Below, one piece after another: positions 34,729 through 43,492 of a stretch of 64,000 nucleotides of DNA. The notes under the pieces were generated by a model. The model ran no database searches. It saw only the letters and a program-made list of their open reading frames with translations, and was not told the origin of the DNA. Source of the DNA: Pseudomonas sp. Q2-TVG4-2 (GTDB lineage: Bacteria; Pseudomonadota; Gammaproteobacteria; Pseudomonadales; Pseudomonadaceae); contig NZ_LGLW01000001.1 of the NCBI RefSeq assembly GCF_013620795.1, positions 496,001 to 560,000 of the forward strand, given 5' to 3'. Both the position numbers and the translations under genes were made by a program. The first letter of the stretch is position 1. Each line of letters begins with the position of its first letter.

Positions 34729-35553
34729 TCAGACCATCTGCAGGGCCTGCCGGCGAGTCGGTGGCGGAAAGGCCCCGTCAAGAATGACGAGGTCTTCACT
34801 TGTGAGGTTCAGCTCTGCTGCGGATGCATTGGAACGCAGGTGCGTCGGATTGGACGATTTGGGTATTACCAGCACGCCGGGCTGGCGCAAGGCCCAGGCC
34901 AGGGCAACCTGCGCCGGTTGCGCGCCGTGCCGGCGGGCGACATCGATGACAGCGGGATGACGCAGCAGGTCGCCGCCCTGCCCTAATGGGCAATAGGCCA
35001 TGACCGGCATGCGCTGCGCCTGGCACCACGGCAGCAGGTCGTATTCGACACCTCGTTCGCCAGGGTTATAGAGGACCTGGTTAGTCGCGCATGCGGGTGC
35101 AGCCAGTTCGCGCATGTCGTCCAGATCGAAGTTCGACACGCCCCAGCGGAGGATCTTGCCCTGGTCTTTGAGACGCTCGAAGGCGTCGACGGTTTCCGCC
35201 AGTGGATACTGGCCGCGCCAGTGCAGTAGATAAAGATCGATGCACTCGGTACCCAGGCGGCGCAGGCTGCGCTCGCAGGCCTCCGGCACGCCTTTGCGAC
35301 TGGCGTTGTGCGGATAGACCTTGCTGACGAGGAAGACCCGATCGCGGCGGTTATGGATCGCTTCGCCGACCACCTCTTCGGCACCACCCTCGCCGTACAT
35401 CTCAGCGGTATCGATGAGCGTCATGCCCAACTCGATACCGAGCCGTAGTGCGGCCACCTCGTTGTGGCGTTCGGCCGGATTTTCGCCCATGTGCCAGGTT
35501 CCTTGGCCGATTACCGGTACCACATCGCCGTCGTTCAGCTTCAAGGTCCGCAT
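34729..35553 (-). CDS. aldo/keto reductase
   Basis: The 274-residue product has the AKR tetrad in LIDTAEMYGEG (Asp, Tyr), VSKVYP (Lys) and YLLHWRG (His). It also has GVSNFDLDD and a C-terminal LAWALRQPGVLVIPKSSNPTHLRSN NADPH-binding region. It is cytoplasmic; the substrate is unknown. Its ATG shares a base with the TGA of the upstream VOC gene (TGATG), suggesting coupled translation. The SDR gene follows 85 bases downstream. Confidence 0.92.
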   Translation of the reverse strand: MRTLKLNDGDVVPVIGQGTWHMGENPAERHNEVAALRLGIELGMTLIDTAEMYGEGGAEEVVGEAIHNRRDRVFLVSKVYPHNASRKGVPEACERSLRRLGTECIDLYLLHWRGQYPLAETVDAFERLKDQGKILRWGVSNFDLDDMRELAAPACATNQVLYNPGERGVEYDLLPWCQAQRMPVMAYCPLGQGGDLLRHPAVIDVARRHGAQPAQVALAWALRQPGVLVIPKSSNPTHLRSNASAAELNLTSEDLVILDGAFPPPTRRQALQMV

Positions 35554-36017
35554 CAGGCGTTCCCTCGCGGTGCATTTTGCTCGGCAACCGGTTCAGCCCA
35601 AGGATCGTAAGTGCCGAAATTCCACAGATGCCCCTCGAGGTCGCGGCAGCTGAAGCCTCGGCCGCCGTAATCCTCGTCTTTCAACTCGATGACGATCTCG
35701 GCACCGGCGGCCTTGGCCTTGGTGTACAGAGCGTCGGCGCTGTTGACGATGACATAGGTGCTTTGCGTGGAGACCCCACCCACCTCATCCGGCTGCCTGA
35801 CCTGGCGGCCATATTCCGAATCGACTACCGGCCCCAGCATCAGCATGCCGCTGCCGAAGATGAGTTGGGCGTGAATGACACCAACCTGAGGATCTTCGAC
35901 CACTCGCTGCTGCTCGAAATCGAATACTCGGCACAGCCATTCCAACGCGGCCGGCACATCGCGGTAACGCAGGCAGGGGATTAGATTGGATGTGGTGTTC
36001 TTGCTGTACAGGGTCAT
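35553..36017 (-). CDS. VOC family (glyoxalase/PhnB-like) protein
   Basis: I start at the ATG at 36017, preceded by GAAGGAGTTTCC. The 154-residue product has the PhnB-like pattern NLIPCLRYRDVPAALEWLCRVFDFEQQ and two beta-alpha-beta repeats. It ends GGRGFSCRDLEGHLWNFGTYDPW, as in the glyoxalase/bleomycin-resistance superfamily. The metal ligands and substrate are not clear. It is coupled to the aldo/keto reductase, so both may act on the same reactive carbonyl, which is an inference. Confidence 0.9.
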   Translation of the reverse strand: MTLYSKNTTSNLIPCLRYRDVPAALEWLCRVFDFEQQRVVEDPQVGVIHAQLIFGSGMLMLGPVVDSEYGRQVRQPDEVGGVSTQSTYVIVNSADALYTKAKAAGAEIVIELKDEDYGGRGFSCRDLEGHLWNFGTYDPWAEPVAEQNAPRGNA

Positions 36018-36150
36018 GGAAACTCCTTCGATTGCCGCGGTAACGCCGTCAGAAAACGCACCGCATAGCATTCAGACCGATACCGGGCCCGACGTTCCCA
36101 CCATAAGGTCTGCCCGTTTCGGCGCGGCCGCGACGAAACGGCAACAGGCC

Positions 36151-36786
36151 CTACGCACGTTCGGCCAAGCCGAGACGAATCCCCAGGCCGATCAGCACCG
36201 AGCCAAGCACGCGATCGAGCCATTGATTCAAGCGGCGGTTGCTGCGGAACGCTGAACTCGCCCGAGCTGCGAGCAACACCAGGGCACACTCGACAATGAT
36301 CGCCACTAGAACCACCAGCACCCCCAGCACCAGCAGTTGCAGCGCCACCGCCCCTTGATCCGGGCGTACGAATTGCGGCAGGAATGCCATGAAGAAAATC
36401 GCCGCTTTGGGATTGAGGATATCCACCAGAATGCCTTGGCGATATGCCTGCCAGGCAGTGGTCCGCGGCCCGGTCTTGAGGTTGAGCTCGGTGCCCGCGC
36501 CCGCTGAGCGCAACGCCTGAATGCCGAGATACAACAGGTAGGCGGCACCGACATACTTGACCACGGCAAAGGCTACCGCCGAGGTGGCCAGGATCGCCGA
36601 TATTCCCAGCGCCGCGGCCGCCACATGAACCAGGGCACCGCTGCATACGCCACATGCCGAGGCCACACCGACACGGCGACCGCCGGATAACGTGCGCGAA
36701 AGCACAAACAGCAAATCAGGCCCCGGTGACACGTTCAGCGCCAAGGCAGCCGAGAAGAAAACCAACCAGAACGCTGGATCCGACAT
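36151..36786 (-). CDS. LysE family amino-acid exporter (RhtB type)
   Basis: The 211-residue integral membrane protein has about six hydrophobic helices and the family motif ALNVSPGPDLLFVLSRTLSGGRRVGVASACGV near the N terminus. Further along it has LLYLGIQALRS and GILVDILNPKAAIFFMAFLPQFV. It is predicted to export amino acids or related compounds. AGGAGG lies 5 bases before the ATG. The gene is divergent from the curli operon. Confidence 0.93.
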   Translation of the reverse strand: MSDPAFWLVFFSAALALNVSPGPDLLFVLSRTLSGGRRVGVASACGVCSGALVHVAAAALGISAILATSAVAFAVVKYVGAAYLLYLGIQALRSAGAGTELNLKTGPRTTAWQAYRQGILVDILNPKAAIFFMAFLPQFVRPDQGAVALQLLVLGVLVVLVAIIVECALVLLAARASSAFRSNRRLNQWLDRVLGSVLIGLGIRLGLAERA

Positions 36787-36827
36787 CTCCGCCTCCTACT
36801 CGCCGCAACAAAAAAAGGATATTGAAT

Positions 36828-36943
36828 GTAGTTCAGCGACCGGATGTCTTCCAGCTCTAGCCCGTATCGACGAATAAGCACTTCGTCGGAAAACCGGCAC
36901 CAGAACACACTATCGACTTTTTATTGTCACCGCTCTGAACTAC
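36828..36943. promoter_or_regulatory. paired inverted 9-mers in the curli regulatory region
   Basis: GTAGTTCAG (36828-36836) and its exact complement CTGAACTAC (36935-36943) face each other 98 bases apart, upstream of the CsgD-like gene. A possible -35 TTGTCA (36924-36929) overlaps the right side, with a weak -10 after 17 bases. The pair could be two operator half-regions for one regulator acting by looping. This is an inference. Confidence 0.4.
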
Positions 36944-37025
36944 CTTTTTAGCGGCAAGTCCAAGCGCCAGGCCCGGCGAGGATCCCGGGCGCTACTCGTT
37001 TAGCCACTTAGCAAAGGATATGCAA

Positions 37026-37676
37026 ATGACCGATGAAGCCCGTCTGGCGTTCGTCGCCTCGTCAGCTCGTCTCGTTCTGCTTTCCAACAGTGAATTGTTG
37101 GACAACTCGCTTCATCAATACCTTCTCGGTTGCCCCCAGTTGCGCCTGACTCGCAGCAATACACTTCGCGCTGGACTGAACGACGCGGACCTGACGCTGG
37201 TCGATGTTGGCAGCTTCGCGGACGCTGATTGTCTGCGACAGCTTCGGCAATTGCGCGACACCCCTACCGCACTGGTGAACGTTCAAGCCGAGCAGGCGCG
37301 ACGGCTGCTGGAACTGCATCCCTGGGTCAAGGGTGTGTTCTACCCGAATACCAGCCGCAACAATTTCAGCCGCGGCATCAGCATCATTCTCGACGGCGGT
37401 GACTGGCTACCCCGTGCGCTAATGGAGAAGCTGCTCGGCCGCTATCGCCAACTGACACACGCCTCGCGAGCCATCGACGAGCTGTCGGTACGCGAAAAGC
37501 AGATCCTGGCACTTGCCGGCAAAGGGCTTTCGAATTCGGAAATCGCCGAGCGCCTGCACCTGAGCACCCACACCATCAAGAGCCATATTCATAACGCACT
37601 GGGCAAGCTGGGCGCATCCAACCGCGCCCAAGGCGCATCCTTGGTGATGGGCCATGTCAACGAGGCCGGTATATGA
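37026..37676 (+). CDS. csgD: CsgD-like LuxR family regulator of curli
   Basis: The 216-residue product (from the ATG at 37026, the better-spaced of two close starts after AAAGGAT) has an N-terminal atypical receiver-like domain without the usual Asp set. A C-terminal LuxR HTH (about 150-210) reads LSVREKQILALAGKGLSNSEIAERLHLSTHTIKSHIHNALGKLGASNRAQ. This is the CsgD layout, and the gene is the first of a curli operon, overlapping csgE by ATGA. It probably activates curli transcription. Whether it deserves the name csgD strictly is uncertain, because the N-terminal half is divergent. Confidence 0.85.
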   Translation: MTDEARLAFVASSARLVLLSNSELLDNSLHQYLLGCPQLRLTRSNTLRAGLNDADLTLVDVGSFADADCLRQLRQLRDTPTALVNVQAEQARRLLELHPWVKGVFYPNTSRNNFSRGISIILDGGDWLPRALMEKLLGRYRQLTHASRAIDELSVREKQILALAGKGLSNSEIAERLHLSTHTIKSHIHNALGKLGASNRAQGASLVMGHVNEAGI

Positions 37677-38056
37677 AGGCGGTATGCCTGTGCCTGGCAT
37701 TGCTCGCCAGTGTTCAGGCCTATGCCGACGAGGCCGAGCTCAAGGGCTTTATCACCAATAACACGGTGTCCCGATCCGGCCAGGAGTTCTACCGCAAGTT
37801 CTGCGAGCGGCTGAACGATACCAGTGCGCTGGACTTCAACCTGGCTGTCAAAGAGCGACCATCGGCACGCTGGGGCATTCTGGTCTGGGTCGAACAGGAC
37901 AACCAGCCGCTCTACCGCCGCTTCCTGCAACCGAACGTCAATGACATGGAGCAAACCGCCTATGAAGCGGCGGATTTCGTATTGCAAGAGATAAACCGTA
38001 AGAAAGTCGAAGCATTGTTCGAAGACACCATTGACCTTGCAAAGGATGAGTTATGA
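37673..38056 (+). CDS. csgE: curli assembly chaperone CsgE
   Basis: The 127-residue product has a signal peptide (LCLALLASVQAYA). It then matches CsgE: GFITNNTVSRSGQEFYRKFCERLNDTS, followed by an ERPSARWGILVWVEQDNQPLYRRFLQP stretch. CsgE is periplasmic, caps the CsgG channel and guides CsgA to it. It overlaps the regulator gene and csgF by four bases each, so the genes are translated together. Confidence 0.95.
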   Translation: MKAVCLCLALLASVQAYADEAELKGFITNNTVSRSGQEFYRKFCERLNDTSALDFNLAVKERPSARWGILVWVEQDNQPLYRRFLQPNVNDMEQTAYEAADFVLQEINRKKVEALFEDTIDLAKDEL

Positions 38057-38475
38057 ACCGGCTACAACAAAAAGCTACCGGCATGCTCTTGGCCGGCTTG
38101 CTGCTCAGCACTTGCGTCACCGCGACCGAACTGGTCTACACCCCGGTCAACCCTTCATTTGGTGGCAGCCCACTGAACGGCGCCTGGCTACTGGGCAATG
38201 CCCAGGCGCAAAACGACACCAAAGACCCGGATGCGATCGATCGCTCATCGCTGACCGGCACCTCGGCACTCGACCGTTTCACCAGCCAGCTCGAGTCACG
38301 CTTGCTCTCCGATCTCCTGAATAAGATGGAAGACCCCAACGGTGGCTCGTTAATCACAGATGACTTCATCGTCAACATCGTGAACCTCGACGGTAATCTG
38401 ACGGTGGAAATCACGGATCGGCTGACGGGAGAAGTATCGGAAATCATTGTTAACGGCTACGGCGCCATCAATTAA
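38053..38475 (+). CDS. csgF: curli assembly protein CsgF
   Basis: The 140-residue product has a signal peptide (MLLAGLLLSTCVTA). The CsgF hallmark follows: LVYTPVNPSFGGSPLNGAWLLGNAQAQN, which in the family inserts into the CsgG pore. The C-terminal DDFIVNIVNLDGNLTVEITDRLTGEVSEIIV also fits. CsgF sits at the outer surface and links CsgG to the nucleator CsgB, which is notable because the csgB-like gene here is broken. Confidence 0.95.
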   Translation: MNRLQQKATGMLLAGLLLSTCVTATELVYTPVNPSFGGSPLNGAWLLGNAQAQNDTKDPDAIDRSSLTGTSALDRFTSQLESRLLSDLLNKMEDPNGGSLITDDFIVNIVNLDGNLTVEITDRLTGEVSEIIVNGYGAIN

Positions 38476-38495
38476 TTGCAAGGAGAGCAAAGGCC

Positions 38496-39332
38496 ATGAG
38501 AAGCCTATTCGTAGCCATCGGGATGATGGCCGTTCTACAGGGCTGCGCCGTGCGCGAGCCCATGTCGGCGGACCAGGAAACCCCAACCCTTACACCCCGT
38601 ACCTCGACCTATCAGGACCTGCTTGAGCTACCCCGCCCCAGGGGGCCGCTGGTGGCCGCGGTATACGGCTTTCGCGACCAGACCGGGCAATACAAACCGA
38701 GCCCGGCCAGCTCATTTTCTACCGCAGTCACCCAAGGCGCGGCCAGCATGCTCGTCGATGCCATGCAGGCCAGCGGCTGGTTCATCGTGCTGGAGCGCGA
38801 AGGTCTTCAGAACGTGCTAACCGAGCGCAAGATCATTCGCGCGTCGCAGGCCAAGCCGGATGTCGCGCCGAATATCCAGTCGGAGCTGCCATCGCTACTA
38901 GCCGCCAACATCATCATGGAAGGTGCCATCGTCGCCTACGAGACCAACGTGCGCAGCGGCGGACAGGGTGCACGCTATCTCGGCATTGGCGTCTCGCAGG
39001 AATATCGGGTCGATCAGGTCACGGTCAATCTGCGCGCCATCGATGTACGCAGCGGCCAGGTGTTATCCAACGTGATGACCACCAAGACCATTTACTCCAT
39101 CGGGCGCAGCGCCAACATTTATAAATTCATTGAGTTCAAGGAGCTGCTCGAAGCCGAAGCTGGCTACACCACCAACGAACCGGCGCAGCTCTGCGTGCTC
39201 TCAGCGATCGAGGCGGCGGTCGCTCACCTGATCGCCCAGGGCGTCGATCGCCGGCTCTGGCAAACCGCCGAGAACACGCCGGCCATCGAGGCGGAACTGG
39301 CGAAATACCTCGCGACACCCACCAAGATCTGA
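38496..39332 (+). CDS. csgG: curli secretion channel CsgG
   Basis: The 278-residue product is an outer-membrane lipoprotein (signal ending VLQGCAV). CsgG signatures follow: LVAAVYGFRDQTGQYKPS, FIVLEREGLQNVLTERKIIRASQ, LLAANIIMEGAIVAYETNVRSGGQGARYLGIGVSQEYRVDQVTVNLRAIDVRSG and a final IEFKELLEAEAGYTTNEP. It forms the nonameric pore for curlin export. The length is normal and it is intact. AAGGAGAG precedes the ATG. Confidence 0.96.
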   Translation: MRSLFVAIGMMAVLQGCAVREPMSADQETPTLTPRTSTYQDLLELPRPRGPLVAAVYGFRDQTGQYKPSPASSFSTAVTQGAASMLVDAMQASGWFIVLEREGLQNVLTERKIIRASQAKPDVAPNIQSELPSLLAANIIMEGAIVAYETNVRSGGQGARYLGIGVSQEYRVDQVTVNLRAIDVRSGQVLSNVMTTKTIYSIGRSANIYKFIEFKELLEAEAGYTTNEPAQLCVLSAIEAAVAHLIAQGVDRRLWQTAENTPAIEAELAKYLATPTKI

Positions 39333-39421
39333 AACAAACGCAACGGTTCGCCCGTTCGATGGATTTGACGGATCGCGGTTTAGGTCAGGATGACTTACCG
39401 CGATGCAACCAGGGATGACTG

Positions 39422-39926
39422 ATGAACCACGTGCAATGGATTGCCCGTAACGCACTGCTGCCACTGCTCTTCGCAGCGCTAGCCAGTCCCGCCCTCCAAG
39501 CCGCCAGTCTTTCGACCTCGCTCGGCCTGACTGGCAGCGAATTCGCTCAACGCCCTGCTTACGCGACCACCCCGGCCCGGCCAGCTACCGGCGCCGCCGC
39601 AGATAACTTCACGCTCATCACCCAGGCCGGAGACCGCCTGATGGTGAAAGCAATCAGAGCGGCAGCGCGCTGGAGGCCTTCATCTTCCAGCGCAGCTATG
39701 CACACGAAGCGACCATCGCGCAGCACGGCAGCATAACCAAGGATTGATTGTTCAAGTCGGCCGCGACAACCAGGCCCGCATTGAACAGTACGGCGCGCAG
39801 AACAACGCGCAGATAGAGCAGACCGACACCGGGCATCGCAGTCGCGTTACGCAGAACGGCCAGGGTCTGAGCGTACTGGTCCGCCAGTACTCCTTGAAGC
39901 AAAGCACCACCAGGAAGTACCGCTGA
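39422..39926 (+). pseudogene. csgB: csgB-like curlin nucleator broken by two frameshifts
   Basis: The first frame codes for a signal peptide (LLFAALASPALQA) and then TLITQAGDRL. Near 39640 the curlin-like sequence continues in another frame (DGESNQSGSALEAFIFQRSYAHEATIAQHGS). Near 39732 it moves to a third frame (HNQGLIVQVGRDNQARIEQYGAQNNAQIEQ and onward) to a stop at 39926. Each change equals one missing base. Rejoined, the product would be a CsgB-like curlin of about 167 residues with QXGXXN repeats. As it stands it cannot be made in one piece. Two sequencing deletions are an alternative to real mutation. Confidence 0.8.
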
Positions 39927-39948
39927 AAACATTCCATGGAGAGACATA

Positions 39949-41223
39949 ATGTTCAAGATCAAACCCCTTGTCGCTGCCCTTCTGACTGTCGCCGCCACAC
40001 AGGCTATCGCCGCGGGCAACACATCCGAACAGCACCAGAACGGCATCGATAACCTCGCCCAGGTAGAGCAAAACGCCGGCACCTCGAACATGGCCAAGCA
40101 GCTGCAAAGCGGCTGGGGCAACGACGCGATGATCGAGCAGAACGGCTCGCATTCCTCATCAGCCCTACAGACCCAGATCGCAAACTTTCATCAGGCAGAC
40201 GTCAACCAGACGCTCGCCGTGCGCAGCAGCTCGGTGCAATGGCAGAACGGCAAGGCCAACACTGCCCGCGCCAACCAGACCGGCACCTGGGGCAGCAGCA
40301 TCGAACAACGTCAACACGGTCACGCCAACAGCGCCGAAACCGATCAGGTCGGCACTCACGACAGCGACGCCGTTACCAAGCAACAAGGCGCTCACAACGT
40401 CGCCTCCAGCTACCAGGCCGTGGCCCATGGCAGCGAATCGGCGTTGTATCAGAACGGTAACCGCAACGATGCAAGCATCACCCAGTCGTTCAGCGCCAAT
40501 GACCGCGCCATGATCGATCAGCAAGGCAACGAGAACGCCGCCGGCATCGTCCAGAGCTGGAGCGTCGGCTCGGTCGCCGAGATCGAGCAGATCGGCAACC
40601 TCAACGATGCGTACGTAGCCCAGACGGGCGCCCGACACGAGGCGTACACCTATTCAGGCGGCGACAACAACAACCTGAACGTCGGCCAGCGCGGCGCCAA
40701 CCAGAATGCTTTCGTCTACCAGCAGGGCAACGAGAACAATGCCGACATCGCCCAGCGCGGCAATGGCAACACTGGCACCGCCAATCAGCATGGTTTCGGC
40801 AACGTCGCAGCGATTGACCAGGGCGGCCGCAACCACGTCGCCACGGTTAGTCAGTACGGCAGCTACAACGATGCAACCGTCGATCAGCAGGGTAAGAACA
40901 ACGAGCTGAACTTCACCCAGTCGGGCATCTTCAACACCCTAACCGCGGTGCAGGAAGGCGAAGGCAACCGTATCACCGGCTCCAGCAGCATTGCCGGCAA
41001 CGATGTCGATATCGTTCAGGATGGCGATTTCAACCTGGCCAACGTCAACCAGTTCGGTTCCGGCAACGCCGCAACCCTGTCCCAGCACGGTGAAAGCCAC
41101 CTGGCTACGGTCAATCAGAGCGGCGCCGGACACGACGCATTGGTCGTCCAGAGCGGCATAGGCAATAGCGCACTGATCAGCCAGGCCGGCTTCAACAACA
41201 TGGCGGTCGTTAGTCAGCACTAA
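39949..41223 (+). CDS. csgA: large curlin (CsgA-like) amyloid subunit
   Basis: The 424-residue product has a signal peptide (AALLTVAATQAIAA) and about 18 curlin repeats of roughly 22 residues, built on the pattern QXGXXNXAXVXQ (for example QYGSYNDATVDQQGKNNELNFTQ). Gln, Asn, Gly and Ala dominate and Cys is absent. E. coli CsgA has 151 residues and five repeats, so this is much longer. It is expected to be exported through CsgG and to polymerise on the cell surface. GGAGA lies 6 bases before the ATG, and a terminator follows 20 bases after the stop. It is the last gene of the curli set. Confidence 0.93.
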   Translation: MFKIKPLVAALLTVAATQAIAAGNTSEQHQNGIDNLAQVEQNAGTSNMAKQLQSGWGNDAMIEQNGSHSSSALQTQIANFHQADVNQTLAVRSSSVQWQNGKANTARANQTGTWGSSIEQRQHGHANSAETDQVGTHDSDAVTKQQGAHNVASSYQAVAHGSESALYQNGNRNDASITQSFSANDRAMIDQQGNENAAGIVQSWSVGSVAEIEQIGNLNDAYVAQTGARHEAYTYSGGDNNNLNVGQRGANQNAFVYQQGNENNADIAQRGNGNTGTANQHGFGNVAAIDQGGRNHVATVSQYGSYNDATVDQQGKNNELNFTQSGIFNTLTAVQEGEGNRITGSSSIAGNDVDIVQDGDFNLANVNQFGSGNAATLSQHGESHLATVNQSGAGHDALVVQSGIGNSALISQAGFNNMAVVSQH

Positions 41224-41242
41224 CGGGTATGCAACACCGAAG

Positions 41243-41272
41243 CTGCCGGCCCTGTGCCGGCAGTTTCGTTTC
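41243..41272 (+). terminator. terminator of the curli operon
   Basis: CTGCCGGC and GCCGGCAG form an 8-base stem with a 5-base loop, followed by TTTCGTTT. The rest of the 373-base gap to 41596 is unannotated; I see no gene there, only the upstream region of the porin gene. Confidence 0.8.
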
Positions 41273-41596
41273 CGGCTGCAGCAAGCAGCCCTGCCCTATG
41301 CCATCGCGCAGTATCGCGGCAGGCCGGTGACGCCCAAGGCGCTCTGTTGAAGATTCGTTGGGCTGACCCGCTGAGCCGAAGCATGCCTATTGAAGCCGGT
41401 CAGCCATCTTCCCACTCGCCTTGTCGGCTCGGATATATCTCGCACCAGCCGGCTGCTCCGATCACAAAACAATGAAATCCAAGGATTTTTATGGTATTTC
41501 CGCTGCGCTTTATCAAAGACAGCGGCGCTGCTTCGAGCGCGACGCCTGCCCAACCACTCGTATAAGCAGTCGTAACTGCATCCAAGGAGCACACCG

Positions 41597-42403
41597 ATGA
41601 AACACAGCCTCAGCACCGCCGTTCTCGCCGCGGGCATGGCCCTCGCTGGCCAAGCCACGGCCGCTCCCATGCTTTGGCAGGACAATAGCCTGACCTATCT
41701 CTATGGGAAGAATTTCGCCGTCGATTCAGGCGAGGACGGGCGCGAGGCCGACATTCAGCAGACAATCACTTTCGAACACGCCAGCGGCTGGGTCTGGGGC
41801 GACATGTTCCTGTTCGTCGACCACAAGTGGTTCAACGGCCACTCGGGTAATGACGGGCGCACCTACTACGGCGAATTCAGCCCGCGCCTGTCGCTGGGTA
41901 AGCTCTCCGGTCAGGATTTTTCCTTTGGGCCGGTCACCGACGTACTGCTATCAGCCACTTATGAGCGTGGCGAAGGACGCAACCGTAACTACCTGCTCGG
42001 CCCAGCCGTCGACCTAGCGGTGCCGGGCTTTGATCGCTTGTCGATCAACACCTACTACCGCAAACCCGATGGCATCACCGGCCAGGCCGGTGGGCAGTGG
42101 CAGATCACCCCAACCTGGGCCATGACCTTCCCGGTGGGCAAGTCCGACATTCTTTTCGACGGCTTCATCGATTGGGTGGTCAATGACGCTGGCTCCAAGT
42201 CCGACGGCGACTTCGTCGCCAAGAATCTGCACATCAATCCGCAGATCAAATACGACCTGGGCAAGGCGCTGGAATACACGCCGGGCACACTCTATGTCGG
42301 CATCGAGTACGACTACTGGTCAGACAAGTACGGCGTCGAGGACAGCACCGACTTCAACACCGACAACAACGTGACCAACTTCATCGTCAAGGCGCACTTC
42401 TAA
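41597..42403 (+). CDS. nucleoside-specific channel (Tsx/OmpK-like) outer-membrane protein
   Basis: The 268-residue product has a signal peptide (LAAGMALAGQATAA), then LWQDNSLTYLYGKNF and EHASGWVWGDMFLFVDHKWFNG, which are typical of the Tsx/OmpK porin family. It ends in TNFIVKAHF, an outer-membrane beta signal. It would form a 12-stranded channel for nucleosides. AAGGAG lies 7 bases before the ATG. There is no obvious functional link with curli. Confidence 0.92.
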   Translation: MKHSLSTAVLAAGMALAGQATAAPMLWQDNSLTYLYGKNFAVDSGEDGREADIQQTITFEHASGWVWGDMFLFVDHKWFNGHSGNDGRTYYGEFSPRLSLGKLSGQDFSFGPVTDVLLSATYERGEGRNRNYLLGPAVDLAVPGFDRLSINTYYRKPDGITGQAGGQWQITPTWAMTFPVGKSDILFDGFIDWVVNDAGSKSDGDFVAKNLHINPQIKYDLGKALEYTPGTLYVGIEYDYWSDKYGVEDSTDFNTDNNVTNFIVKAHF

Positions 42404-42514
42404 TCGGCGACGAACGCCGAGAGACCGTCAAGCCCTCCGTCAGGCTAGCGCTGCCGCGCTTTGGCTAGCTCCACTGCCGGCGGCTGTCCGCTCACCGTAG
42501 TGGAGACCCGCATT

Positions 42515-43492
42515 TTACGCCGGGCCTGGAACGCCAATCCTGCCCGGTCGACGATCAGAGCGGCTGAAGACCAGTGCTTTCAATCCGCTGTCAGGGCTGA
42601 TATCCGGAAACTCAGGCGGATTCTCCAGACGCTCCTGAAATATCAATTCCGGCGCCTCGGCGGCCACCCCCTCGATCAGGAAGCCCGGCCCGGTATCAGG
42701 GTCATTGATGCACGCCAGCACCGTGCCGGTTGGGGTCAGCAGCTCCGGTAGGCGCCGAAGGATCTTCTGATAGTCCCGGCTCAGTGCGAAGCTGCCTTTC
42801 TGGAAGGATGGCGGATCAATGATTACCAGATCATAGGGCCCGCTCTTCTTCACCTTGCCCCAGGACTTGAACAGCTCATGACCGAGAAAGCTGACTTTGC
42901 TCAGATCGTGGCCGTTGAGTCGATGGTTTTCACGCCCCCGGCTCAGAGCGGCCCTGGCCATGTCTAGATTGACCACATGCTCGGCGCCGCCCGCAATGGC
43001 AGCCACGGAGAATCCGCAGGTGTAGGCGAACAGATTGAGCACCCGCTTACCCTGCGCCTGCTCCTGCACCCAGCGGCGTCCGTAACGCATATCAAGAAAC
43101 AAGCCGTTGTTCTGCTTGATGCCGAGGTCGAGCTGGTAACGCAGACCGTTTTCGGTGATCAGCCACTCCTCGATCGGCTCGCCTTGCATCTGCTCCATTT
43201 GGCTGTCCGGCAGATAGCGATGATGCAGCAGCAGGCTCTGCGCTCCGCTCACTTGCCAGGCAGGCTGCTGAGCCAGCGTTGTCAGCATCGACTTCAACGC
43301 CCCAAGCTCGGGCTCGGTGGGCGCGCGAAACAGCGACACCAGCATCACACCCTGCAGCCAATCCACCGTCAGGTGTTCGAGTCCCACCCAGCACCGACCG
43401 CGCCCGTGAAACAACCGACGGGTTTCAGCAGGCACATCGGCCAGGGCGGTTATCAGGTATTGCTGCAGCGTCGCGAGGGCATCCGGGTGCAT
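42515..43492 (-). CDS. class I SAM-dependent rRNA methyltransferase-like protein (RlmI/RlmK type)
   Basis: The 325-residue product has the methyltransferase motifs VLNLFAYTCGFSVAAIAGGAEHVVNLDMARAAL (SAM site), the catalytic-region IDPPSFQKGSFALSRDYQKILRRL, and GTVLACINDPDTG. The DPPSF motif and order fit the YccW/RlmI-like group, but the N-terminal PUA domain of RlmI is absent. It is likely an RNA (possibly rRNA) cytosine methyltransferase; the target is unknown. The gene is monocistronic and ends 111 bases after the porin gene. Confidence 0.87.
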   Translation of the reverse strand: MHPDALATLQQYLITALADVPAETRRLFHGRGRCWVGLEHLTVDWLQGVMLVSLFRAPTEPELGALKSMLTTLAQQPAWQVSGAQSLLLHHRYLPDSQMEQMQGEPIEEWLITENGLRYQLDLGIKQNNGLFLDMRYGRRWVQEQAQGKRVLNLFAYTCGFSVAAIAGGAEHVVNLDMARAALSRGRENHRLNGHDLSKVSFLGHELFKSWGKVKKSGPYDLVIIDPPSFQKGSFALSRDYQKILRRLPELLTPTGTVLACINDPDTGPGFLIEGVAAEAPELIFQERLENPPEFPDISPDSGLKALVFSRSDRRPGRIGVPGPA

